Shown here: positions 9,118 to 17,896 of the stretch, piece by piece
How positions within the stretch are numbered: the first letter of the stretch is position 1
Layout: each line of letters starts with the position of its first letter
Assembly (NCBI GenBank): GCA_021151825.1
Contig: JAGKWQ010000001.1
Location: forward strand, 868,001 to 932,000
DNA: 64,000 nucleotides
Source: Cellvibrionaceae bacterium
GTDB taxonomy: Bacteria; Pseudomonadota; Gammaproteobacteria; Pseudomonadales; Cellvibrionaceae
Direction of reading: 5' to 3'
Made by a program: the position numbers and the translations under genes
The notes under the pieces: model-generated
Told to the model about the DNA's origin: nothing
Database searches by the model: none
The model's input: only the letters and a program-made list of their open reading frames with translations

Positions 9118-9154
9118 GGCCCTCGGGCCGCTCTTGGCCTGCACGCAACAGGCC
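9118..9154 (-). other. Paired GC-rich hairpins in the TBDR-lipoprotein spacer
   Basis: Two adjacent inverted repeats, GGCCC-TC-GGGCC (9118-9129) and GGCCTG-N7-CAGGCC (9136-9154), fill the spacer between the TBDR stop and the lipoprotein start. Neither has a U run. They more likely mark an mRNA processing or stability element that sets different levels of the two products than a full terminator. Confidence 0.45.
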
Positions 9155-9172
9155 TGGCTATGGATTGTTTTT

Positions 9173-12100
9173 TTACAGTGTCAAAGTTATGCCGACGTTA
9201 TAGCGGCGCTCTTGAATCCACATGCTGTTAAATTGGTTGGTGTATTGCGAATAACTTTTTCTGCTTTGCGCAGTCAGGTTGGTGCCGCTCGCAGTGAAGC
9301 TGATGTGCTCGTTCAACCAGTAACTTGCGGAGAGGTCGAGGTAACCTTGTGGCTCCACCCAATTACCCATGGAAATAGGTTCGGCTTGTGTTGCCAGACC
9401 AAAGCGTCCGTCGTATTCCTTGCTCTTCCAGTTGTACGCCAGACGCACGTTCAAGCCGGCTTTGTCGTACCACAGGATCATGTTGGATTGATGCTTGGAG
9501 TTGGATTGCAACGGGAAGGAGTTGCCCAGGAAATCTTTATCCGTGCTCTCACTTTCGGAATAGGTGTAGTTAAATTCAAGACCGGTTGCGCTCAGAAATT
9601 CGCCCGGCAGGAACGTGAATGGTTGTTTGTAGCCAAGCTCCAGACCGTAGAGTGATGAAGCACCGACGTTCTTGGTAGTCCATACGTTCGCCATGTTGCC
9701 GCGATCAATACCATCGAGATCCACAAAGCGACGCTGTTCCTGATAGCCCTGCACGGACGTGCTGACATCAATCATGAACAAACCTACACCCAGGATGGAA
9801 TTTTCAGCGAAGTACCATTCGGTGGTGGCGTTATAGACGTTGGCATACCAGGGTTTCATGTAAGGATTGCCCTGATCAGTGCCGCCGTTAACGCAATATA
9901 CGGTCTCGCCACGACCATCCGGACCAATTTGCTGGACGCCGTTAACATCGTATTTGGGGCATTCGCCGGTCCACACCGTCAAACTTTCCCCGAGGTTTTT
10001 CAAATCATTACGCGAGGTGGTTTTAGCTGCGCCCAAACGTACAACCACATCATCAGCCGGGAAAAAATTCAGGTTGATAGACGGCAGTACATCAACAAAT
10101 GAATACTTAATGGTTTCCATATCGCTAATAAATGCGATGGCCTGGTTTTCGTAACCGATGGAATTATAGATATCCAGTTTTTCGGGAATGATGCTTTTCT
10201 GGATGGTGCGATCAGTACTGATAATTTGCGCGCCCACATTTCCTTTGAAAGGAATGCCCCAAATTCCATCGATAGAATCGAGGTTCAATTGGAATGATGC
10301 TGTTGAGGTTACCTCTTCAACATCGTACTCAAATGCAGGGTCATTCACCGTTCTTACGCCCGGTGCCGGCACTACAGTGACATTGCCGTTTTCATCAGTA
10401 ACCGTTGTTTCCTGGCCTGGATACAAACGATTCATGAATGCCAGCGGATCATCCCACGCCGAAGGATTCAGCGAAGAAACGCCACTTTCAAAGCCTTTGA
10501 ATGGGCCAAAGTCAGTAAATTTGATGGTATCTGCCGAGGTAAAACCGTTATTTGGCAATTTGCCAATAGTTCCTAATTGCGGGTGCTCTTGCAACTCCAA
10601 GTCATAATCAAAATAGCGGAAATCCGGCCAGCGTTGCCATACCTGATTGCCCGACATCAACTGATAGCGCTTGTTAGCCGGGGTACGATCACTATCGGGA
10701 TAACGCTGGGTCGCGGTGATGTAATTGAATTTGCTATTGTGAGCATCGCGGTCGCCCTGGCGAAAACCAACATCAACCGAAGAAAAAAGATCACCATCAA
10801 GCTCATAGTTAACATCGAGGCGAATCACACTGAGCTCAGCTGTTACTTCAGAACCATCAGCAATGCCCTGATAGAACTTCAGCAAATTCGCATCGGACAA
10901 ATCACCTTCGTAACTGAAACTTGGGTACTTGCCACGATAATCAACAGTCAGCGGATAACCAGTTACCGGGTCCTTACCATTTTTAATCGGCAGATTGGTG
11001 GCCGGATCAATCGGACCATCCACATCAACCCAGTTCCAGCCCGGGTTACCTTGCTGGAAAATAGCGCTGCGGTATTGTTTTTCTGCCTCGGCATACACAT
11101 AGCGAAGCTTGGCTTTCAAACGATCCTGACTGTCATAGGCAATTTCGAAATTGCTATTCAGTGCAGCAGTTCGATTGATTTGGTTGCTGGAGGTAGTTTG
11201 GAAACCGGGAGCCACCAGTTTGGCAACTTGCAGGGTATGCAGATTTTTGGTTTGTGTTACACCGTTGGCATCCACATAGGTAAAGTCCCCCATGTCGGTC
11301 ACAATTGTGCCTTCGGATACAGGCAACAATGGGTCATAAAGGCCGTCCACATAGAGTGGCAATGCGCCATTGACCTGATACGAAGTGGTGGAGCTGGAAC
11401 CATCAAACGCCGCCACTACACCGCGGTCGTATTGATCCATGCTGGTATAGAAGACATCGCCACGCACGGTAAAGTGATCACCCACCGCCGCTTCAATAGA
11501 GATGTTTGCACCTTCACGTTCGCGCGTCATAAAGCTTGAACGAGCGGAATATTCGCCGGGTACCAGATACCAATCGTTAACCAGATCGCCGTCGCCATCG
11601 ATGTCTTTGCGGTCGCTGGGGCCTTTGCCTTTACCTTCCAAAAAGCCCAAATGCTGGCTGGTGGACATTTGGTAGTTAGCGTTGTAGCTGTTGGATTGGA
11701 ACGCACCCACGGTTACACCGAAGAGGCCATCATTGTTATAACCCAGGATCAAACTGTAGTTATCGTCTGGTGAACGCTTGTCAGTGGTGCCATCCGCATT
11801 CATTTCACGGTCAGAAAGCTCGCCTTGCGACGCCTCCAGTTTGGCACTGGCCGTAAAGCCATTTTTCATTTTCAAGGGGCTAATGGTTTTCAGGTCCACC
11901 AGACCGGAAATACCGCCGGCAATAGCATTAGCCGATTGGGATTTGTAGACGTCCACACCGTTAATCATCCCCGCAGGGATATCGCCGTAGTTAGCGCCCA
12001 CGTCAGTAATATTCCACGGACTCAGGAATTGTTCACCATTCAAGGTAGTCATTACCTGCGGCATACCACGTACGTTCAGCGAGGTGCCTTCGTTTGCTTC

Positions 12101-12394
12101 GCGTTTGATTTGTACACCGGTCACACGTTGCAGGGAGTCGGTAATGGTCGCGTCAGGTAATTTGCCGATATCTTCAGCCACAATGGAATCAACCACCGTA
12201 GTTGATTCGCGTTTGATATCAATGGCTTTGGCTTGGGAGGCACGCACGCCTTTTACAATAACTTCCTCTACCACGTCATCTGAGCCGGCTTTATCAGCCT
12301 GCTCCTGTGCATAAACCGGTAACCCGGCAAGGGCGCAGCCTATCGCCAGCACCAGCGCCTTTTTTCTGGTAGTAATACCGCTAGGTTTGATCAT
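9173..12394 (-). CDS. TonB-dependent outer-membrane receptor (first of a tandem pair)
   Basis: A 1073-residue outer-membrane transporter for an unknown ligand, driven by TonB/ExbBD. A signal peptide ends near VYAQ (residue ~30). Then come a TonB-box-like EEVIVKGVR segment and a plug domain with KLPDATITDSLQRVTGV, SLNVRGMPQ and a GGISGLVDLKT boundary, followed by a long 22-strand-type barrel ending in NVGITLTL. It closely resembles the next TBDR upstream (12992-16009), especially through the plug, so the pair is a tandem duplication that has diverged. The GH5-like lipoprotein follows immediately, pointing to a glycan substrate. ATG 12394 is the only sensible start before the signal peptide. 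Confidence 0.92.
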   Translation of the reverse strand: MIKPSGITTRKKALVLAIGCALAGLPVYAQEQADKAGSDDVVEEVIVKGVRASQAKAIDIKRESTTVVDSIVAEDIGKLPDATITDSLQRVTGVQIKREANEGTSLNVRGMPQVMTTLNGEQFLSPWNITDVGANYGDIPAGMINGVDVYKSQSANAIAGGISGLVDLKTISPLKMKNGFTASAKLEASQGELSDREMNADGTTDKRSPDDNYSLILGYNNDGLFGVTVGAFQSNSYNANYQMSTSQHLGFLEGKGKGPSDRKDIDGDGDLVNDWYLVPGEYSARSSFMTREREGANISIEAAVGDHFTVRGDVFYTSMDQYDRGVVAAFDGSSSTTSYQVNGALPLYVDGLYDPLLPVSEGTIVTDMGDFTYVDANGVTQTKNLHTLQVAKLVAPGFQTTSSNQINRTAALNSNFEIAYDSQDRLKAKLRYVYAEAEKQYRSAIFQQGNPGWNWVDVDGPIDPATNLPIKNGKDPVTGYPLTVDYRGKYPSFSYEGDLSDANLLKFYQGIADGSEVTAELSVIRLDVNYELDGDLFSSVDVGFRQGDRDAHNSKFNYITATQRYPDSDRTPANKRYQLMSGNQVWQRWPDFRYFDYDLELQEHPQLGTIGKLPNNGFTSADTIKFTDFGPFKGFESGVSSLNPSAWDDPLAFMNRLYPGQETTVTDENGNVTVVPAPGVRTVNDPAFEYDVEEVTSTASFQLNLDSIDGIWGIPFKGNVGAQIISTDRTIQKSIIPEKLDIYNSIGYENQAIAFISDMETIKYSFVDVLPSINLNFFPADDVVVRLGAAKTTSRNDLKNLGESLTVWTGECPKYDVNGVQQIGPDGRGETVYCVNGGTDQGNPYMKPWYANVYNATTEWYFAENSILGVGLFMIDVSTSVQGYQEQRRFVDLDGIDRGNMANVWTTKNVGASSLYGLELGYKQPFTFLPGEFLSATGLEFNYTYSESESTDKDFLGNSFPLQSNSKHQSNMILWYDKAGLNVRLAYNWKSKEYDGRFGLATQAEPISMGNWVEPQGYLDLSASYWLNEHISFTASGTNLTAQSRKSYSQYTNQFNSMWIQERRYNVGITLTL

Positions 12395-12641
12395 CTTGAG
12401 CTTCCTCGTTTTATTATCTTTTGAGTAATTCTGAACAGCAGCTGCGTTATCAACTGAAGCGGAGCGACAAAACTCCGATCAGCGCCGCCTAACATTGTTG
12501 ACGTTGTTATCAGGTACACATCGGGAAGTGAGTCTCGGGGGGATGTTGGCCGAGGATAGGTTTACTAGATCACTTTATTTTTATGATGTGGCGTTTATTC
12601 CGTCTTATTAGCGCGCCTTGCCATGAAATAATGGATTAAAA

Positions 12642-12655
12642 TGTAATCGGTTTCA
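12642..12655. promoter_or_regulatory. LacI-type operator-like palindrome (imperfect)
   Basis: TGTAATCGGTTTCA matches 12 of 14 positions of the perfect palindrome upstream of the paralogous TBDR at 16227-16240. The TGnAAnCGnTTnCA shape with central CG is typical of LacI-family regulators of sugar genes. No LacI gene lies in the window. Motif seen directly; function inferred. Confidence 0.45.
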
Positions 12656-12942
12656 ACAATACTTTGAAAATGTTCACACCCTCCTTATGACTAGCTTAAA
12701 AATCGATATTGCAATCGCCTTTACTTTTTCAGGTTTTTTAGATGATTTGGCTTTAATAAAACCTATATTTTTAACTATATATTCGAAAAAGAAATAAAAA
12801 ATCACAAACTCCAATGATTATAAATTTGTAATATCTATAAGACCATAAATAATTGATAGTTAATTTTTCTTACCCTCACGCTATCGGTTTCATTGATATG
12901 TGAAAACGCGTAACACCTGTAAGGGATTAAAGTAACAAGCAT

Positions 12943-12970
12943 AAAAAAACCGGCCGAAGCCGGTTTTTTT
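12943..12970 (-). terminator. Rho-independent terminator of TBDR 2
   Basis: ACCGGC / GCCGGT stem with CGAA tetraloop flanked by A and T runs, 22 bp past the stop of the minus-strand TBDR gene at 12992. It separates the two TBDR genes transcriptionally. Confidence 0.88.
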
Positions 12971-12991
12971 ATGTGTCAAAGCTTAAGCCAG

Positions 12992-15900
12992 TTACAAACG
13001 CAGGCGAATTCCTGCGGCAACACGACGCTCCTGCACCGCCAGCGAGTGGAATTGATCCTCAAACTGGGCATAGTTGCGATAGTTGGTTTCGGTCAGGTTG
13101 GTGCCTTGCAAATATAAGGTCACGTTTTCGATAACATCGTAGTTAACGGAAATATCCAGATAACCCGCCGCCTCAGTCCAGTTACCCATGCTGATGGGGG
13201 CTTCGTTGGTGTTCAAACCAACACGGCCCTGGAAAATCTCGCTGCGCCAGTTGTAAGCAATACGCGAGCTGAGTTTTTCACCCTGGTACCACAGGATCGC
13301 GTTGTACTGGTGCTCAGAGTTGGATTGCAACGGGAAGCTATTACCCTCCAGATCCTCATCGCCCGAGTCGCTATCTGAATAGGTGTAGTTAAACTCCATA
13401 CCGGTATTGCTGAGGAAGCCTGGCAGGAAATCAAAGGCTTGTTTGTATCCGATTTCGAAACCGGTCAGGTCAGATGCAGAAACGTTTTGCGTAGTCCACA
13501 CGTTAGCGGTGCGGCGCACTACACCGTCAGAATCCGGATACGACCGTGCTTCCTGCAAGGTTTCAGTAGCGGTGTCCACCTGGATCAGGAATACACCCAC
13601 CCCCAAAATACTGCCTTCGGCGAAATACCATTCGGTAGAAGCGTTCCAGTTATCTGCACGCCAGGGCTTTACACTGGGATTCCCCTGATCATTACCACCA
13701 CCAGGGCTGGTCACAACGTTGTATTTGCCATTTTCATCTTCGCGCGTACCTTCAGGGGTATAAACCTTGTACTCCTGATACCAGAGCGTTTCATCTTCCC
13801 CCACATTCACCAGATCATTACGACTCATGGTTTTGTTGTAGCCAAAACGTACGATGACGTCTTCAGCCGGGAAAAAGCTGATATTGGCTGCAGGCAATAC
13901 ATCGGTGAACGATGTTTTTGTAGTTCTATTGCCCAATTGCTTGAACATCACCTGCCAACCGGCTGGCGGCTTACCCAGAGCAGCCTCAGCGCCGCCCCCG
14001 TAGTAACTTCCTGCCGCAGGAACAGAACCTGCAGCGTAAGTGCTATTCACGACTTCGCGGCGGGTTTCAATAACACGCAACCCCAGGTTACCGGAATAAG
14101 GAATGCCGAAGACACCGTCATCATTTTCGAAGTTGCCCTGGAAATATGCCGAGGCGGTATCTTCAACGACTGAATAGGCCTTGGCCGGGTCGGCAAATTT
14201 GGTGGCGCCCGGATAAATGGAATTCATAAAACCATTCACATCATCCAGGGATTTGGGGTTCAACGCCGCAACGCCGGATTCAAAACCGCTAAATGGGCCA
14301 AAATCGTTGTAGGAAATCAACTGGGATTTTAGATCATCAAACGGCGCCTGCCCTAAATCGCTATTACCTTTGAAGTCATACCAATCGGGATAACGTTGCC
14401 ATACATAGTCACCTGGCAACGGCTTGAAGTGCAGTTCAGCAGGTACATTCGGATCAGCCCAGGTTGAGTAGCGACCAGTCGGGGTCAGGTAATCATATTT
14501 GGTGGTTTTTACATCGCGACGATCCAGACGCAAACCGAACTCAAACGATTTGAAATCAGCAAGCTCAAATTCGTATGAACCATCAGCGCGCAATACATCC
14601 ATCGTCGCTTCATCTTTCTGGCCAATGGCAAACGCCTGGAAGAGATTCAAACGATCAGTGCTGGACAAGTCATCTGCATAAGAAAAAGTTGGATATTCTT
14701 TGGTGTAATCCACGGTTACTAGGAATGGATCAACCGGGTCATCCTGGCCATCGCCATCAGCGTCAATCCAATACCAGACCGGTGTTCCCTGTTGGAAGGT
14801 GGCTTCTTCATAGGTTTTATCGGCTTCAGAGTGCACATAACGCAGGGTGCCTTTGAATGCATCGCCCGAGTCAAATGCCAGCTCGAAATTGGTATTGATT
14901 GCATCGGTGTGGTTTTGTTTGCTTTTGGTCGTCGCCTGGAAATCCGGCGCCTCCACTACCGCGACTTGCAATGAGTTAATCACGCGGTCCGGCGTACTAC
15001 CGCTACCAGGAACTACAGCTTCTTTAGTCGTCACGCTACCGGGGCGCAGCACATCATAATTAGAGTCGCGGCTGCCATTGAATTGGGTTTCTACACCGCG
15101 ATCATATTGATCCATCCTGGTGTAAAAAACTTCACCGGTGAATGTCAGGGAATCGCTCAAACGTGATTGGAATGAAGTCGCAAAACCCTCACGTTCCCGC
15201 TCCATAACATAGGCTTTCACCCCATAGCCAGCGGGCACCAGATAACGGTCAGTGGTGGTATTGCCGTCGCCATTCAAGTCCAATGGATCGCCACCGCTGT
15301 TCACAAAACCGAGGCGGGAATCTTCGTACATTTGATAGTTGGCGGCATTGGTAAGCGAGCTGAATGCACCAAACGTGAACCCCAAATCGCCATTATTCCA
15401 ACCCACAAATGCATTCACATCGTGGTTCGCATCTTTGGTGATAGAGCCTTCTGAGGTTTCCAACGCGGCAGTTGCCGTCCAACCTGCATCCATATCCAAC
15501 GCACGGCGGGTTTTCAAATCAATTACCCCGGAAATACCACCTGCAGCGGTAGAAGCAGACTGGGATTTAACAACATCCACACCGGAAATCATGGACGCGG
15601 GAATATCAGAGTAGTTGGCGCCAACGCCGGTAATTGACCAGGGACTGAGGAAAGATTCACCATTCAGGGTAGTCAGCACCTGTGGCATACCGCGTACGTT
15701 CAAGCTGGAACCTTCACCCGCCGTACGCTGGATCTGTACACCGGTCACACGCTGCAATGAGTCAGCGATAGTGACGTCCGGTAACTTGCCGATGTCTTCT
15801 GCGACGATCGAATCCACGATCACCGCTGAGTTACGCTTCACATCCACCGCTGCTTTTTGCGACCCGCGAATACCGGTAATGATGACCTCTTCAACCAGCT

Positions 15901-16009
15901 TATCGTCCGCCGTTGCGTTCTGCGCAATTGCTGGACTTGCCAATGCGGCTACCGAAAAAGCAGCTACACAGGATGACAAAATAGTCTTTTTAAAATATGG
16001 AGAACTCAT
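12992..16009 (-). CDS. TonB-dependent outer-membrane receptor (second of a tandem pair)
   Basis: A 1005-residue TBDR. Signal peptide to about residue 29 (SPAIAQ), an EEVIITGIRGSQ segment, then a plug containing KLPDVTIADSLQRVTGVQIQR, LNVRGMPQVLTTLNG and GGISGVIDLKT, then the barrel ending in AAGIRLRL. The C-terminal residue is Leu rather than the common Phe, as in its paralogue next door. The start ATG at 16009 has AGGGG upstream. It has its own terminator, and a perfect LacI-type palindrome about 220 bp upstream. The likely ligand is an oligosaccharide, judged from the neighbouring GH5-like lipoprotein and the operators, but the sequence alone does not identify it. Confidence 0.92.
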   Translation of the reverse strand: MSSPYFKKTILSSCVAAFSVAALASPAIAQNATADDKLVEEVIITGIRGSQKAAVDVKRNSAVIVDSIVAEDIGKLPDVTIADSLQRVTGVQIQRTAGEGSSLNVRGMPQVLTTLNGESFLSPWSITGVGANYSDIPASMISGVDVVKSQSASTAAGGISGVIDLKTRRALDMDAGWTATAALETSEGSITKDANHDVNAFVGWNNGDLGFTFGAFSSLTNAANYQMYEDSRLGFVNSGGDPLDLNGDGNTTTDRYLVPAGYGVKAYVMEREREGFATSFQSRLSDSLTFTGEVFYTRMDQYDRGVETQFNGSRDSNYDVLRPGSVTTKEAVVPGSGSTPDRVINSLQVAVVEAPDFQATTKSKQNHTDAINTNFELAFDSGDAFKGTLRYVHSEADKTYEEATFQQGTPVWYWIDADGDGQDDPVDPFLVTVDYTKEYPTFSYADDLSSTDRLNLFQAFAIGQKDEATMDVLRADGSYEFELADFKSFEFGLRLDRRDVKTTKYDYLTPTGRYSTWADPNVPAELHFKPLPGDYVWQRYPDWYDFKGNSDLGQAPFDDLKSQLISYNDFGPFSGFESGVAALNPKSLDDVNGFMNSIYPGATKFADPAKAYSVVEDTASAYFQGNFENDDGVFGIPYSGNLGLRVIETRREVVNSTYAAGSVPAAGSYYGGGAEAALGKPPAGWQVMFKQLGNRTTKTSFTDVLPAANISFFPAEDVIVRFGYNKTMSRNDLVNVGEDETLWYQEYKVYTPEGTREDENGKYNVVTSPGGGNDQGNPSVKPWRADNWNASTEWYFAEGSILGVGVFLIQVDTATETLQEARSYPDSDGVVRRTANVWTTQNVSASDLTGFEIGYKQAFDFLPGFLSNTGMEFNYTYSDSDSGDEDLEGNSFPLQSNSEHQYNAILWYQGEKLSSRIAYNWRSEIFQGRVGLNTNEAPISMGNWTEAAGYLDISVNYDVIENVTLYLQGTNLTETNYRNYAQFEDQFHSLAVQERRVAAGIRLRL

Positions 16010-16226
16010 GAAACCCCTCGTGATGGTTAAACCCCAGTACCTTTCAAATTCGAGGCGAACAAATCCGATGGCTGTGAAAAAGCCATGATATGGTCGAGAA
16101 AATGAATACTTGTTTGGAAGGTACCGGGATTACTTTTTAAACAAGCGGTATACCTCTGCCTGTTTCTGATTGCTCTTATGTTATTTGATGCGATTTTTGA
16201 AAATCGCACTTAATCATCACTGATTA

Positions 16227-16240
16227 TGTAATCGATTACA
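16227..16240. promoter_or_regulatory. Perfect LacI-type operator palindrome
   Basis: TGTAATCGATTACA is a perfect 14-bp palindrome with the central CG typical of LacI/GalR-family operators. It lies 218 bp ahead of the TBDR start codon. A 12/14 match lies upstream of the adjacent TBDR, suggesting co-regulation by a LacI-type protein encoded elsewhere. Confidence 0.6.
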
Positions 16241-16440
16241 ATTGTTTTTACATTGAACCAGTTCAAATTTTCAGATGCTTAGGGATAAAGAAAAGCTGGG
16301 GTTTGGCAAAAAAAATTTAAATTATTGTTTTAAATCAGACACTTAATAATATTAAAAACCTAATCACATAAGGCTGTAAGAACTGAGGGTATAGAATGTT
16401 AAGCAGACCAAAAAGTAACCGTTTACATTTTTCATCCTTT

Positions 16441-16477
16441 AAAAGGCGCTTTGGCTTTGCTCGAACTCAAAGCGCCC
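16441..16477 (-). terminator. Terminator of the glutathione peroxidase gene
   Basis: GGCGCTTTG / CAAAGCGCC stem, 14-nt loop, followed on the minus strand by TTTTAAAGG; 20 bp past the stop codon at 16497. Confidence 0.75.
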
Positions 16478-16496
16478 GAAGGATTTTATTTAATAC

Positions 16497-17057
16497 TCAA
16501 AGCTGCTGTTCAATTGCCGCCGCCAATTTGGGCGAATCCGGCTTGGTCATACTGCCGAAATACTCCACCAACTTTCCATCTTTACCCACCAGGTACTTAT
16601 TGAAATTCCACTTGGGCTCCTGGGCCTGGCTTGCCAGCGCTTTAAACACCGGATTCGCTTGCTCGCCCGTTACATGGGTTGGGGCCAGCATGGTAAAAGT
16701 CACCCCATAATTCAGATAGCAGATTTCCGCTGCTTTTTCTTCGTCAGCATCTTCTTGTTTGAAATCATCGCTGGCAAAACCAACCACCACCAATCCTTTG
16801 TCTTTGTACTTTTTATGAAGTGCCTCCAGCTCTTTAAACTGGGAGGTAAACCCGCAATGACTGGCGGTATTCACTACCAACACCGTTTTGTTTTCCATTA
16901 ACTCGCAAATATTCACCGAGTCTTTTGAATGCAATTTGCGATATTCACCTTGCAAATATTCCGGGCAAGCCGACGCAGCAGAACTAATCACTGTCATTGC
17001 CAATACTCCTGCCAGGCCTATGAGGCTTTTTAGTTTCAAAGGGCTTTTCAATTTCAC
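16497..17057 (-). CDS. Glutathione peroxidase-family protein, probably periplasmic
   Basis: A 186-residue thiol peroxidase with a signal sequence (hydrophobic ~11-27, then SAASAC). The peroxidatic Cys68 sits in NTASHCGFTSQF, the family's selenocysteine/cysteine site. The WNF motif (KWNFNKYLV) of the catalytic tetrad is present. The usual GFPCNQF segment is replaced by GFASDDF, so the second Cys and the tetrad Gln are missing and the catalytic cycle may differ from that of classical members. The start is GTG 17057 behind a strong GAGGAGG. The function, reduction of peroxides, is inferred from the family; the reductant may be thioredoxin-like rather than glutathione. Confidence 0.85.
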   Translation of the reverse strand: MKLKSPLKLKSLIGLAGVLAMTVISSAASACPEYLQGEYRKLHSKDSVNICELMENKTVLVVNTASHCGFTSQFKELEALHKKYKDKGLVVVGFASDDFKQEDADEEKAAEICYLNYGVTFTMLAPTHVTGEQANPVFKALASQAQEPKWNFNKYLVGKDGKLVEYFGSMTKPDSPKLAAAIEQQL

Positions 17058-17146
17058 GGATGCTCCTCCTCAGTTATTAACCTTAACAACATTGTTGCGC
17101 AGTCTAACCGGTTTTAAACGTACAAAGGGTTTAGAAGTGTTGATCA

Positions 17147-17551
17147 TCAACGATGGAGCTGAAAATATAAGAGATCATCTTTCACAAAAAGCTCCCATCC
17201 GTCTTTTTCTTTATTCCCTTTGATGAGGCAACCAATATTGTTGGATTTAAAAAGGCCATGCGCTTTAAAAGCACTATCGTTACTAAATTTTACTGCACTC
17301 GTTTGATCAACTGACGCAAATGCCCCACCGTGGAGCTCGCATCCATCGATGACTTTTTTTACATATAAAGGTTGAGTCTTAAGCAAATAAACGGTGGTTG
17401 AATCTGTTGATTGACTGAATAAGGTTTCTTCGGCGGCAACACTGAGGGTCGTTATACGCTCAATGTAATTTGCAGGCCGGGTCCGCCATAACGCAAATAG
17501 AACTGCACATACCACAATAAAAACACCCCAATAAATCAAATACTTTTTCAT
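17147..17551 (-). CDS. Membrane-anchored hypothetical protein, 134 aa
   Basis: One N-terminal transmembrane helix (residues ~4-22) preceded by MKKY, so the remaining 110 residues probably face the periplasm. Two Cys residues (DGCELHGG and NIGCLIKG) may form a disulfide. No domain is recognised. The ATG at 17551 is 89 bp upstream of the peroxidase GTG on the same strand, so the two could share a transcript. A run of short degenerate repeats lies directly upstream of this start. Confidence 0.6.
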   Translation of the reverse strand: MKKYLIYWGVFIVVCAVLFALWRTRPANYIERITTLSVAAEETLFSQSTDSTTVYLLKTQPLYVKKVIDGCELHGGAFASVDQTSAVKFSNDSAFKAHGLFKSNNIGCLIKGNKEKDGWELFVKDDLLYFQLHR

Positions 17552-17564
17552 ACATACCTCGACA

Positions 17565-17650
17565 CTATTTAACCCAACACCATTTAACCTAAAACTATTT
17601 TAATCCAGAACTATTTAACTCCGGATTATTCAACCGGATCTATTCAATAA
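17565..17650 (-). repeat. Degenerate tandem repeat, about six copies of GGTTAAATAGT
   Basis: Read on the minus strand, units such as GGTTGAATAATCC, GGAGTTAAATAGTTCT, GGATTAAAATAGTTTTA, GGTTAAATGGTGTT and GGGTTAAATAGTGTC follow one another with 13-17 bp spacing and end just before the start codon at 17551. The origin could be slippage, or an array of regulator sites. Confidence 0.6.
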
Positions 17651-17820
17651 AGATCGCCACGAAAATATTTATTATTGCAATCGCAAATTTGTAATTCCGA
17701 TATTAGCGTTCAGTGATCTAATTAATTCAAATTAATAAGCGCAAAATACCCGCTTGTAAAATGATATCAGTATCTTTAATAAAGGAATAATACGAACAAA
17801 GGTATGTAATAGCGGCGGAT

Positions 17821-17848
17821 AAAAAAGCGGATCTGATAGCAGATCCGC
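17821..17848 (-). terminator. Terminator of the GH18 chitinase gene
   Basis: GCGGATCTG / CAGATCCGC stem with ATAG loop; the minus strand continues with a run of six T. It lies 49 bp past the chitinase stop codon. Confidence 0.85.
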
Positions 17849-17896
17849 AAGTCCGGGAGGAAAAACAGGGGGAAAAGCTGGGTAAATCGTCAGAAA

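Larger units (their letters stand above)
12395..12991 (-). promoter_or_regulatory. Upstream region of TBDR 1
   Basis: No gene in this 597-bp gap. It should hold the promoter and leader of the TBDR starting at 12394. Separate entries mark a LacI-type operator-like element at 12642-12655 and the terminator of the upstream TBDR. The stretch 12700-12860 is strongly A/T-rich. Confidence 0.5.
16010..16496 (-). promoter_or_regulatory. Upstream region of TBDR 2
   Basis: A gap with no gene. It contains the promoter and leader of the TBDR starting at 16009, the palindrome at 16227-16240, a second operator-like element AGTAACCGTTTACA at 16414-16427, and the terminator of the glutathione peroxidase gene at its far end. 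Confidence 0.55.
17552..17896. other. Intergenic region with degenerate tandem repeats and a terminator
   Basis: A 345-bp gene-free stretch. The part nearest the 134-aa gene (17565-17650) is a short-period repeat described separately, and the end nearest the chitinase holds the chitinase terminator. Between them the sequence is A/T-rich with no recognised signal. Confidence 0.6.

Noticed and set aside
10577..11539. 320-codon plus-strand frame opposite TBDR 1
   Set aside because: Antisense shadow; the minus strand encodes an unmistakable TonB-dependent receptor through the same bases.
13439..14173. 244-codon plus-strand frame opposite TBDR 2
   Set aside because: Antisense shadow with no domain sense and no ribosome binding site.
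17565..17650. CRISPR-like array
   Set aside because: Units are only 13-17 bp, degenerate and without unique spacers; it is a simple tandem repeat.
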